NCBI GenBank assembly: GCA_029557215.1
Contig: JAKPQQ010000053.1
Span: forward strand, 1-35,442
DNA length: 35,442 nt
Source of the DNA: Fibrobacterota bacterium
GTDB taxonomy: Bacteria; Fibrobacterota; Fibrobacteria; UBA5070
Reading direction: 5' to 3'
The position numbers and the translations under genes were made by a program. Of this stretch, positions 7,939 to 15,555 are shown one piece after another. How positions within the stretch are numbered: the first letter of the stretch is position 1; the number at the start of each line of letters is the position of its first letter. The notes below the pieces were generated by a model. It had not been told where the DNA came from and ran no database searches. It saw only the letters and a program-made list of their open reading frames with translations.

Positions 7939-9062
7939 GGCTGCTTGTTCCTTGGTTCGGACGATTCTTCGCGCAGCCAGATGTCGTAGCGGGTGCCGCG
8001 GGCGCGGTAGCCGTACTCCATTCCGAGTGTCGAATTCCGTTCGCCGCGGGTGAGGGGGACGCTGGTTCGCAGCTTGTCCAGGCCGGTGGGCCATTCGCCG
8101 GTCTCGAACCGGTAGCGCTGGATCGCCGTGTGGAGCTTGATCGATTCGAACCGGGATTCGGCGCCGATGAACCCGCGCTCCGGGACCGAGGCCAGGTGCC
8201 CGATGGCGGCGGTCATCATCCAGTTCACCAACAGCGCGGCGACCATGAGCCCTGCGCCCATGGCCAGGAGCGCCACGGTGGACGACGACCGCGGGGTGTC
8301 CGCCTCCAGCGAGATGGGGACGTGCGAATCGAAGGTCTTGCCGTCCTGCCGCAGCGTCACGTAGCCGTCGTCGGCGTAGGCGACGATGGTGTCGTAGAGA
8401 CGGAATTTGCCGAACGGGACGCGCCGTTCCAGCTCGTCGAGCGTGATCGCCGACGAATTCTGTTCCAGCTGGCGCAGGATCAGGGATTCGGGACCGAGTT
8501 CGGCGAGCGATTGCGGCAGCTGCGCCAGGGACACCTGGACTCCGGGCGATCCCAGCCGGTCGCGCAGGCGCGGCCATTCGTCCAGGCGGCGCATGCCTTC
8601 CATCGTGATCATCTCGGTGGAAAGGTTGATCCCCACGCCGCGGATCGTGCTGGAGGGCACGTCGGTGTTGAACTCGTAGGCGCCTTCCTGCCACTGGAAC
8701 AGGTCGCAGATCAGGTCTTCGGCGACGATCTGGATCCAGTCGGCGCGCTCTTCCGCAGTGATGAACTTCTTGGCGACCAGCGTTTCCAGGATGCTGCGAT
8801 CCATGGAGCGCGAAACCGATTCCACCCCGGTGAGCTCTTCGGGCGTCATGCGTCCGCACGACAGCAACCAGTCGCGGATCACGGTTTCCACGTTGCGGCC
8901 GTCGATGTCCACGTGGCTGATGTTGCCGCGCGAGATGCCGACTTCGGCCTTTTCGTGGTGGTAGGTCAGGGTGAGACGCCCGCTCTTGCGCTGCTGCAGG
9001 ATGAACTGCAGGACGTCGGGAAGCGAGAAGTCGCGAAGCTGTCCGTTCAGGGCCTGCGCCAT
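7935..9062 (-). CDS. DUF4388 (PATAN-like) protein with a membrane helix and pseudopilin-like tail
   Basis: A 375-residue protein. Residues 1-100 match the DUF4388 pattern (LRDFSLPDVLQFILQQRKSG, then RLTLTYHHEKAEVGISRGNI), a domain often found beside Roadblock, MglA and response-regulator genes. Residues 100-255 are a charged helical region. A hydrophobic segment at about 262-288 (VALLAMGAGLMVAALLVNWMM) is a membrane helix. It is followed at about 303-361 by ESIKLHTAIQRYRFETGEWP and TGLDKL, which closely resembles the region after the N-terminal helix in GspG-type pseudopilins. The predicted topology is a cytoplasmic DUF4388 part with the tail in the periplasm. The ATG at 9062 begins one base after the upstream stop; an in-frame extension to 9173 would overlap that gene and lacks domain homology. 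Confidence 0.8.
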   Translation of the reverse strand: MAQALNGQLRDFSLPDVLQFILQQRKSGRLTLTYHHEKAEVGISRGNISHVDIDGRNVETVIRDWLLSCGRMTPEELTGVESVSRSMDRSILETLVAKKFITAEERADWIQIVAEDLICDLFQWQEGAYEFNTDVPSSTIRGVGINLSTEMITMEGMRRLDEWPRLRDRLGSPGVQVSLAQLPQSLAELGPESLILRQLEQNSSAITLDELERRVPFGKFRLYDTIVAYADDGYVTLRQDGKTFDSHVPISLEADTPRSSSTVALLAMGAGLMVAALLVNWMMTAAIGHLASVPERGFIGAESRFESIKLHTAIQRYRFETGEWPTGLDKLRTSVPLTRGERNSTLGMEYGYRARGTRYDIWLREESSEPRNKQP

Positions 9063-9063
9063 G

Positions 9064-11220
9064 TCAGGCCTCCTTGATCGCGTTGGTGGCGTCCTTGCCC
9101 AGGCCGCGCACGAGTTGGATGCCGCCCAGGCAGTATAGCACAACCAGGATCCCCACCGCGACTCCTTGTCCAACCATGGTTTCGGAAACCGGGTACAACG
9201 ACAGGAAGTTGGGGAGGTTCAGGCTGTAGGCGAGGCAGGTGCCCAGCAGGAACACCTGGAAGAAGGCTCCGGCCGACGGTGCGGCCATCAGGCGTCCCGT
9301 GCCCGGCAGGGCCAGGTCCATGGTCAACCGCAGCAGCTTGCGACGGCTTTCGCTTTCGCGGTCGATCCGATCCAGCAACTGGTTGCGCAGTTCCACTTCT
9401 TCGATCCCGGAAAGCCTGCGGAAGCACTGGGCGCAGTGGATGCCCTTGCGGCAGACCCTGCACATGACCCGCCCGCAGGTGCGGCATTCGAACAAGGTCT
9501 TGCGGCGCTCCGGACGGTTTCCCCACCACAGCAGGAACACCAGCAGGGCGATCGAGGCGACCAGGATGGATTCGGGAGGGATGTCGATCAGGCCGGTCTG
9601 GAGATCCCACCGGTCGACGGTCCAGCGCTTGGCCTTGAAATCGCTCCAGATCCGGGTCCACATCTCGCGACCGGAAAGTTCTGGATCCATGACCAGGCGG
9701 TTGGGCGGCAGGGTCTGGAAGGCGTTCGAATTCTGTCGGGCCACGACGTCGATGCGGTAGCGGGCCAGCGGCGAGGCGTTGGCGATCAGCTTGGCCATGC
9801 TGTCGGTGCGGCCGCGCCAGGCGATCGATTGGCCCAGATTGAACAGCAGCGGTCCGTTGTCCCAGTTCCCCGATTGGATGGTCTGGTAGACCTTGGTGGC
9901 CGTGTCGTAGCGGGCCATCAGGAACAGCTGGTTGCCCAGGTTCGTGCCGATGCGCTGTTCGGACGGGTTCAGTCGGTAGGCTTCCCGCGCCATGTCCAGG
10001 GCCTGGGAATAGTTGGCCTGCTTGCGCAGCAGGATCGCCTTGGATGCGGTGAGGATCGCGCGCTCTTCGTTCGTGGCGCGCGCCAGGCTCTTTTCGATCC
10101 GGTTCTGCAGGTCTTCCGACCAGCCTTCCTGCACGGTCCGCTGGTAGACCGCTTCCTTGCCGGATTGGTCGAAGTGGCTGGAGATGGTGGATTCCAGGCC
10201 GGTCAACCAGGGCTGGAATCCCACGAACAGGATGATCAGTCCGATCATGACGCGTTCGTAGTGCTTGGCGCGCTTCCAGACCACCGCGGCGGCCAGGAAG
10301 CACATGCTGACCAGGCCCAGTCCGGCCACCAGCAGCGCGACGGGAATCAGGGCCAGCACGCCGTAGCGCAGGTACAGGTTGGAATCGCGTGGGAGGCGTT
10401 CGGCCAGCCCGTGCACGATGAACGGCCAGTAGCGGATCACCCACGACAGAAGCAACAACAGGCAGGTGAGCGCCAGCGCGTAGCGCAGGATGCGCAGCAC
10501 GTTGAAGGCCAGGATCTGCTGGTTTTCCGGATACGCCAACATCCGTTGGTAGGCTTCGGCGGCGTGGGAATAGGCGTCGGTCGCGTCGAAGGCGCGAAGG
10601 CTCACCTTGAACTGCGACCATGGCGGGACCGGAGAGACCGGGTCCAGGCGCGCGGCGACCACCCGGGCCATGGAGGCCTGTTCGGTCTGGTTGCCGGATT
10701 CGAATTCGGCCGCCGACGCCAACAGCCACGAAGCGGCTTCGGGCAGGCGGGTCCAGCCCTGGGCGAGCATGGTGGCTTCCATCCCTTGGGCCTGCAGGTA
10801 GAACGACGCCTTGGTTCCGTTGCGCAGCTGCAGCAGGACCATGAGCCATTGCAGGCCCAGGTCGGATTCCGACAGCCGGGACGATTCGCGGATCCAGGCG
10901 GCGCCCGAACCCGGGCGGACCTTTTCGGTCCACAGCCCCATGGCGGCGTTGCCCAGCGCGACGGCGGCCTTGTCGGCGACGGGCAGCGAATAGAATTCGG
11001 GCTGCACCTTGTCGGCCTGCACGGGTTTGCCCGAAAGCGCGGCCGCGAGATCCGGCGCCTGGGAACGGAACGTCTGGAATTTGTCCTGCGCGTCCAGCAG
11101 GCCCGCCTGGAGCGGGGTCCTGGGCAACGTGGAGCACAGTCCGACCGCGGCGAGGGCCAGAAGCATTCCTCCGAGCCTTCTGAAGTCAGGTCGGGAAAGC
11201 CGCAAGATCTTCGAAACCAT
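9064..11220 (-). CDS. Multi-pass membrane protein with TPR region and cytoplasmic zinc-binding cysteine cluster
   Basis: A 718-residue protein. It starts with a signal or anchor sequence (GGMLLALAAVGLCSTL), then a helical region to about 240. Hydrophobic segments follow (ILRYALALTCLLLLLSWVI; LALIPVALLVAGLGLVSM; VMIGLIILFVGFQPWL). A TPR-like stretch comes next (about 395-480: ANYSQALDMAREAYRLNPSE, then IGTNLGNQLFLMARYDTATK). After another membrane helix comes a zinc-type cluster at 579-599 (CRTC, CRVC, HCAQC), and two more hydrophobic segments close the protein. Function is not known. The start is uncertain: ATG 11220 overlaps the upstream gene by 35 bases and lacks a clear Shine-Dalgarno, while ATG 11166 would avoid the overlap but lose the basic residues before the hydrophobic stretch. 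Confidence 0.75.
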   Translation of the reverse strand: MVSKILRLSRPDFRRLGGMLLALAAVGLCSTLPRTPLQAGLLDAQDKFQTFRSQAPDLAAALSGKPVQADKVQPEFYSLPVADKAAVALGNAAMGLWTEKVRPGSGAAWIRESSRLSESDLGLQWLMVLLQLRNGTKASFYLQAQGMEATMLAQGWTRLPEAASWLLASAAEFESGNQTEQASMARVVAARLDPVSPVPPWSQFKVSLRAFDATDAYSHAAEAYQRMLAYPENQQILAFNVLRILRYALALTCLLLLLSWVIRYWPFIVHGLAERLPRDSNLYLRYGVLALIPVALLVAGLGLVSMCFLAAAVVWKRAKHYERVMIGLIILFVGFQPWLTGLESTISSHFDQSGKEAVYQRTVQEGWSEDLQNRIEKSLARATNEERAILTASKAILLRKQANYSQALDMAREAYRLNPSEQRIGTNLGNQLFLMARYDTATKVYQTIQSGNWDNGPLLFNLGQSIAWRGRTDSMAKLIANASPLARYRIDVVARQNSNAFQTLPPNRLVMDPELSGREMWTRIWSDFKAKRWTVDRWDLQTGLIDIPPESILVASIALLVFLLWWGNRPERRKTLFECRTCGRVMCRVCRKGIHCAQCFRRLSGIEEVELRNQLLDRIDRESESRRKLLRLTMDLALPGTGRLMAAPSAGAFFQVFLLGTCLAYSLNLPNFLSLYPVSETMVGQGVAVGILVVLYCLGGIQLVRGLGKDATNAIKEA

Positions 11221-12568
11221 AGTGTTGGATCATCCGCTGGAGTCGCTCAGGCTCGATTCCGAGGACCGCAGAAGCCTGCGGAACGTGCCATCGTGTCCTG
11301 GTCAGTATCCAATAAATATATGCCTTCTGCACCTCCTCCAGGACGGGAGGCGCGGGAGAGTCCAGAAGCGAGCCCGCGGGCACGACGGAATCCGGTCCGA
11401 GGGCGACGTCGGATTCGTCGAGGATCTCGCCCGAACACAGCACCAGGGACCTTTCCAGGACGTTTTCCAGCTCCCGGATGTTGCCCGGCCAGCCGTGCTG
11501 GACAAGTCTTGACACCGCGGCGGCGGTCAGTTCGGCGGGGGGGCGTCCCAGGCGACGGCAGATCCTGACAAGCAGGGACTTGGCCAGGGCTTCCAGGTCG
11601 CCCACCCTGTCGCGCAGCGAAGGCGTCCGGATCCGGATCACGTTCAGGCGGTAGAACAGGTCTTCGCGGAACAGGCCTTTGGACACCATGGATTCCAGGT
11701 CGGCGTTGGTCGCCGCCACGATCCGCACGTCGATGGGGGTCGGCTGGGTGCCGCCCACCGGGGTCACTTCGCGTTCCTGGAGCACGCGCAGGAGCTTGAC
11801 CTGGGTGGACAGCGGGATTTCCCCGACTTCGTCCAGGAACACCGTGCCGCCCTTGGCCGCCACGAACAAGCCCACCGTGTCGCCGGTGGCGCCGGTGAAC
11901 GAACCCTTCACGTGGCCGAACAGTTCGCTTTCCAGAAGGCCTTCGGAAAGCGCCGCGCAATGGACGGGCAGGAAGGGGCGGGCCGAGCGGTTGGACAGCC
12001 GGTGCAGCGAACGGGCCACGACTTCCTTGCCGGTACCCGATTCGCCGGTGATCAGCACGGTGCTTTCCGACGGGGCGACCTTGGAGATCAGGGTGCGCAG
12101 ATCCTGGATGCAGAGGGAGCTGCCGGCCAGGTCGTGCTGGAGTTTTTCTGCGGTGCTGGAGCCCGCTCCGGGCTTGGATTCGGATGTGGGGCCCGCATCG
12201 TCGGAGCGGGGGGATTCCAGGGCCTTGCGCAGCGCCTGGACCATCACCTCGTTCTGGAAGGGCTTGAGGATGAAGTCGGACGCCCCCATGCGCAGGGCTT
12301 CGACGGCTTTTTCCACGGTGCCGTAGGCGGTCATCAGGACCACCGGGGTCTGCGCGGTGTTCACGGCCTGGACGATCTCCAGGCCGCTTCGGGTCCCGAT
12401 CATGAGATCGGAAAGCACCAAATCGAAACGACTTCGGGAGAGACGTTCGAAAGCGTCTTCCACCGAAGTCGTCACGTCCACTGCGTATCCCTCGCGGCGA
12501 AGCAGGATGGCGAGGTAATCACAGAGACTTTTCTCGTCGTCTACGACGAGAACACGTCGGGAAGTCAT
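11186..12568 (-). CDS. Sigma-54-dependent response regulator, NtrC family
   Basis: A 460-residue regulator with three parts. A receiver domain (1-120) has acidic pair D10/D11, phosphoacceptor D54 in LVLSDLM, and the conserved Lys in LKPF. An AAA+ domain has Walker A GESGTGKE, the sigma-54 contact loop GSFTGA (usually GAFTGA) and Walker B GGTVFLDEVGEIP. A short C-terminal helix-turn-helix reads VPQASAVLGIEPERLQRMIQ. It should activate sigma-54 promoters when phosphorylated. No histidine kinase lies in the window, so its partner is elsewhere. As the first gene of the run leading into the TPR/DUF4388/Roadblock/MglA cluster it may control that cluster. Start ATG 12568 has AGG eight bases upstream. 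Targets cannot be told from this sequence. Confidence 0.95.
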   Translation of the reverse strand: MTSRRVLVVDDEKSLCDYLAILLRREGYAVDVTTSVEDAFERLSRSRFDLVLSDLMIGTRSGLEIVQAVNTAQTPVVLMTAYGTVEKAVEALRMGASDFILKPFQNEVMVQALRKALESPRSDDAGPTSESKPGAGSSTAEKLQHDLAGSSLCIQDLRTLISKVAPSESTVLITGESGTGKEVVARSLHRLSNRSARPFLPVHCAALSEGLLESELFGHVKGSFTGATGDTVGLFVAAKGGTVFLDEVGEIPLSTQVKLLRVLQEREVTPVGGTQPTPIDVRIVAATNADLESMVSKGLFREDLFYRLNVIRIRTPSLRDRVGDLEALAKSLLVRICRRLGRPPAELTAAAVSRLVQHGWPGNIRELENVLERSLVLCSGEILDESDVALGPDSVVPAGSLLDSPAPPVLEEVQKAYIYWILTRTRWHVPQASAVLGIEPERLQRMIQHYGFEDLAAFPT

Positions 12569-12609
12569 GGGAACAACCTAGCCCAGACCTCCGACGCTGG
12601 AAAGGGCGA

Positions 12610-12873
12610 TTACGCCGAGAGCTTGGAAACGACGAGATGGGCCTTGCGCTTGTAGTTGGAAGCGGTGTTGGCCTTCATGTTGGCCTGGCTCTTCTGAGCG
12701 GCCTTGTCGAGGAGCGAGAACAGGTTGGGCAGCTCCTTGAGCGCCTCGTCCTTGGACTGCGCACCGCGGACCTTCTTGAGGGAGGTGCGGATTTCCGAGC
12801 GGACGGCACGATTGACGAGACGGGCCTTCTCGGACTGACGCAGACGCTTCTCGGCGGACTTCTTGTTGGGCAC
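12610..12873 (-). CDS. rpsT: 30S ribosomal protein S20
   Basis: An 87-residue basic protein that binds 16S rRNA early in small-subunit assembly. The sequence PNKKSAEKRLRQSEKARLVN, then RAVRSEIRTSLKKV, is the standard S20 N-terminus, and the helical remainder ends KAHLVVSKLSA. The start is the GTG at 12873: it gives the family-typical beginning MPNKKSAEKR and has GAGG eight bases upstream, whereas the TTG six bases further upstream is only two bases from that Shine-Dalgarno. It lies between mnmA (48-base gap) and the NtrC-type regulator. Confidence 0.97.
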   Translation of the reverse strand: MPNKKSAEKRLRQSEKARLVNRAVRSEIRTSLKKVRGAQSKDEALKELPNLFSLLDKAAQKSQANMKANTASNYKRKAHLVVSKLSA

Positions 12874-12881
12874 TGGCAAAA

Positions 12882-12885
12882 CCTC
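12882..12885 (-). promoter_or_regulatory. Shine-Dalgarno GAGG deciding the rpsT start
   Basis: On the minus strand GAGG is followed by eight bases and then GTG (12873-12871). The nearer TTG would be only two bases away, so the GTG is the supported start of S20. Confidence 0.7.
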
Positions 12886-12921
12886 GATGGTTGTTTGTGG
12901 ATTTGACTAGAGCTGGCGAAT

Positions 12922-14040
12922 TTACTTCCCAGGTTCGGATGTCGTCAACCGAACCCGGTGGCTTTTGCTGAGAATTCCGCCTCCGACCACCCGATCCTGG
13001 TGGTAGACCACCATGCTTTGGCCGTCCGCCGGCGCCACGATGGGGGTGTCCAGCTCGATTTCCGTGCCGCTTTCGCGCAGGATCGCGCGGCAGGGCGTCG
13101 CTCGCGAACGGTAGCGCACCTGGACCTCCAGGTCCGCGGGAAGCGGTTCGCCGTCGTGGAGCATCCAGTTTTCCTGTTCCAGGAACAGGCGGTCCACCAG
13201 CAGGTCGTCCTGGAGCCCCAGGCGCAAGGTATTGGATGCCGTGTCGATTTCCGTCACGTACAGGGGTTCGGTGGACGCGACCCCGATGCCGCGCCTCTGG
13301 CCCAGCGTGTAGCAGGCCAGGCCCTGGTGCGTGCCGACCCGCTTGCCGTCGCGGTCCACGATGGGGCCGCTCTCCAGGAGCGGGGGGCGTTCCTGGCCAC
13401 CCTGCTTGCGCACCAGTTCGCGGTAGTCGCCGCCCGGCACGAAGCAGATGTCCTGGCTTTCGCTTTTTTTCGCGGTGGGCAGGTTCGCGTCGGCGGCCAG
13501 CTGGCGGGTGTCGGATTTGGGCAGGTCGGCCAGCGGGAACAGTGTCTTGGACAAGAGCCGCCGGGGGATTCCCCACAGGAAATACGACTGGTCCTTGGCT
13601 GGGTCGGCGCCGCGGCGCAGTTCGTGCCCGAACGGCCCCTCCACGATCCGTGCGTAGTGGCCGGTCGACAATTTCTGGCATCCCAGGGCTTCGGCTTCCG
13701 CCCACAGCGCGTCCCATTTCATGAACGTGTTGCAGCGCACGCAGGGGTTGGGGGTGCGGCCGGCCAGGTATTCGCGCACGAACGCGTCCACCACCTGCTC
13801 CTTGAACGCCTCGCGCATGTCCAGCAGCTTGTGGCTCGCGCCCAGGGCCTTGCAGACGTTGCGGGCGTCCAGGGCGTGCTCCAGGCCGCAGCAGGCCTTG
13901 GTGCCTGCGTCGGCGCAGTCGGAGTCCCACAGCTGCATGGTGAGGCCCACCACGTCGGCCCCGGCGCGCACGCGCAACAACGCGGCGACCGAACTGTCCA
14001 CCCCGCCGCTCATCGCCACCGCTTCGCGGATCTTGGTCAT
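12922..14040 (-). CDS. mnmA: tRNA-specific 2-thiouridylase MnmA
   Basis: A 372-residue enzyme that adds sulfur to the wobble uridine (U34) of Lys, Glu and Gln tRNAs. Visible are the PP-loop AMSGGVDSSVAALL near residue 10, the first catalytic Cys in TPNPCVRCNTFMKWD, the second in ESQDICFVPGG, and the TLGQRRGIGVAS segment at the start of the C-terminal barrel. Length fits the family (360-380). The ATG at 14040 has GGA nine bases upstream. It is followed by rpsT in the same direction; the 143 bases upstream, toward thrC, hold an interspersed palindromic repeat. Confidence 0.97.
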   Translation of the reverse strand: MTKIREAVAMSGGVDSSVAALLRVRAGADVVGLTMQLWDSDCADAGTKACCGLEHALDARNVCKALGASHKLLDMREAFKEQVVDAFVREYLAGRTPNPCVRCNTFMKWDALWAEAEALGCQKLSTGHYARIVEGPFGHELRRGADPAKDQSYFLWGIPRRLLSKTLFPLADLPKSDTRQLAADANLPTAKKSESQDICFVPGGDYRELVRKQGGQERPPLLESGPIVDRDGKRVGTHQGLACYTLGQRRGIGVASTEPLYVTEIDTASNTLRLGLQDDLLVDRLFLEQENWMLHDGEPLPADLEVQVRYRSRATPCRAILRESGTEIELDTPIVAPADGQSMVVYHQDRVVGGGILSKSHRVRLTTSEPGK

Positions 14041-14101
14041 GATTCGATTTCCATGGGCGGTCGTAATCTACATGGTTTCGGGGGTTGTGCCTGATGGTTC
14101 A

Positions 14102-14121
14102 GGGCGATTCGTGAATCGCCC
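14102..14121. repeat. Interspersed palindromic repeat GGGCGATTCGTGAATCGCCC
   Basis: The 20-base word has two 9-base arms (GGGCGATTC and GAATCGCCC) around GT and is followed by CTACGGG. It lies in the 143-base gap between thrC and mnmA. Words of the type GGGGCGATTC-N-GAATCGCCCCTAC are, from memory, abundant interspersed repeats in many unrelated bacterial genomes. There is no run of T after the stem on either strand, so it is not a standard terminator, though it could still fold in RNA. Confidence 0.6.
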
Positions 14122-14183
14122 CTACGGGTGTTGGTCGGAACCATGATCGACGCATCACGCAGACGCATACCTCGATCCCGATT

Positions 14184-15509
14184 TCACCCCAATCGGCGCT
14201 TCAGTTCGTCCTGGACGGCGGCGTAGGTGGGGGCGATGCGCGCGACGCGGTTGGCCAGGCGCGATTCCACGCCCGAAAGCTTGCCTTCGTGGTAGCCGGT
14301 CTTGAACTCGCTGAACTTGAGGCCATGGGCGGTGCTGACCACCACCACGCTCTCGCCGGCCTTGATCGTGCCCTTTTGCACCAGTTGTTCCAGCGCCCCC
14401 AATGCCACGCCGGTGTGGGGGCAGTGGTAGAAGCCTTCCAGATCGCCGCGGGCGGCGGCGTCGGAGAGCGCGTCTTCGCTCACGGATTCGGCCACGCCTT
14501 CGTAGCGCTTGAGCGCCTCGATCGCCTTGGGGAAGCTCACGGGGTTGCCGATGCGGATGGCGCTGGCCAGCGTGGCGCGAGCGGTCTGGGCTTCCAGAGG
14601 AGCGAGTCCCTTCTCGAAGCTCTTGACCAGCGGATCTGCGGCGGCGGCCTGGGCCACCGCGATGCGCGGACGCTTTCCGGCAAGCAGGCCCAGGTCGTAC
14701 ATCATGTCCAGGCCTTTGGCCAGCGCCGACACGTTCCCCAGGTTGCCGCCGGGGATCACGAACCAGTCGGGAACCGTCCAGCCCAGCTGCTGCACGGTCT
14801 CTATCGAAACCGTTTTCTGTCCTTCCACCCGCAGGCTGTTCTTGGAGTTGGCCAGGTAGATGCTCTTGTCCTGCGTCAATTCCTGTACGACCTTCATGCA
14901 GCCGTCGAAGTCGGTGTCCAGGGCCAGCACGTGCGCGCCGTTGGCCACGGGCTGGATCAGCTGCGCCAGGCTCACCTTGTCGGCCGGCAGGAACACGATC
15001 GCGGGCAGTCCCGCCGACGCGGCGTAGGCGGCCAGCGCGGCCGAAGTGTCGCCGGTGGAGGCGCAGGCCACGGCCCGGATGTCGGCGCCGGTGCGGACCA
15101 GGTGGTTCACCCAGCTGACAAGAACCGTCATCCCCAGGTCCTTGAACGACCCGGTGTGCGTGGTGCCGCAGAGCTTGATGCGAACGTCGGACAGCCCCAG
15201 GCGCTTGGCGGTGCGCGGTGCGGGAAGGAGCGGGTTCCAGCCTTCGCCCAGGGTGACCACGTGTTCGCGCGGGATCTGGGGGAGCACCCATTCGAGCTTG
15301 CCCCACACGCCGGAGCGCTCCACCAGGTCCATGGAACCGGCGCGGTCGGAAAAGAGCTTCTTCCAGGCGTCGGCCGAACGTTCGCGCAGCGGGTCCAACG
15401 GCTGGAACACTTCCAGCAGGCTGCCGTCGTGGTCGTACACGACCTCTTCCAGGGCGTGGGTGGCGGTATGTTGCTCGATGCTGCGGAAATGGGCACGAAG
15501 TTGGGTCAT
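14184..15509 (-). CDS. thrC: Threonine synthase
   Basis: A 441-residue PLP enzyme that converts O-phosphohomoserine to threonine, the last step of threonine biosynthesis. Seen are an N-terminal region of about 120 residues, the PLP lysine in GTTHTGSFKDLGM, the substrate/PLP loop VACASTGDTSAALAAYAA, the glycine loop VIPGGNLGNVSA, and the C-terminal segment ESVVVVSTAHGLKFSEF. The ATG at 15509 (MTQLRAHF) is chosen over an in-frame extension to 15746 because the extension runs into the neighbouring EEP gene and looks non-coding. No strong Shine-Dalgarno is seen. It lies 46 bases downstream of the EEP gene. Confidence 0.95.
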   Translation of the reverse strand: MTQLRAHFRSIEQHTATHALEEVVYDHDGSLLEVFQPLDPLRERSADAWKKLFSDRAGSMDLVERSGVWGKLEWVLPQIPREHVVTLGEGWNPLLPAPRTAKRLGLSDVRIKLCGTTHTGSFKDLGMTVLVSWVNHLVRTGADIRAVACASTGDTSAALAAYAASAGLPAIVFLPADKVSLAQLIQPVANGAHVLALDTDFDGCMKVVQELTQDKSIYLANSKNSLRVEGQKTVSIETVQQLGWTVPDWFVIPGGNLGNVSALAKGLDMMYDLGLLAGKRPRIAVAQAAAADPLVKSFEKGLAPLEAQTARATLASAIRIGNPVSFPKAIEALKRYEGVAESVSEDALSDAAARGDLEGFYHCPHTGVALGALEQLVQKGTIKAGESVVVVSTAHGLKFSEFKTGYHEGKLSGVESRLANRVARIAPTYAAVQDELKRRLG

Positions 15510-15555
15510 GGCCGGAAAAATACCACCTGCGAGCCCTATCCCACCTCCGGGATCG

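Noticed and set aside
11186-11220. 35-base overlap between the NtrC-type gene and the TPR gene as a sign of frameshift
   Set aside because: Both proteins look intact. A later ATG (11166) in the TPR gene would remove the overlap, so this is a start-site uncertainty.
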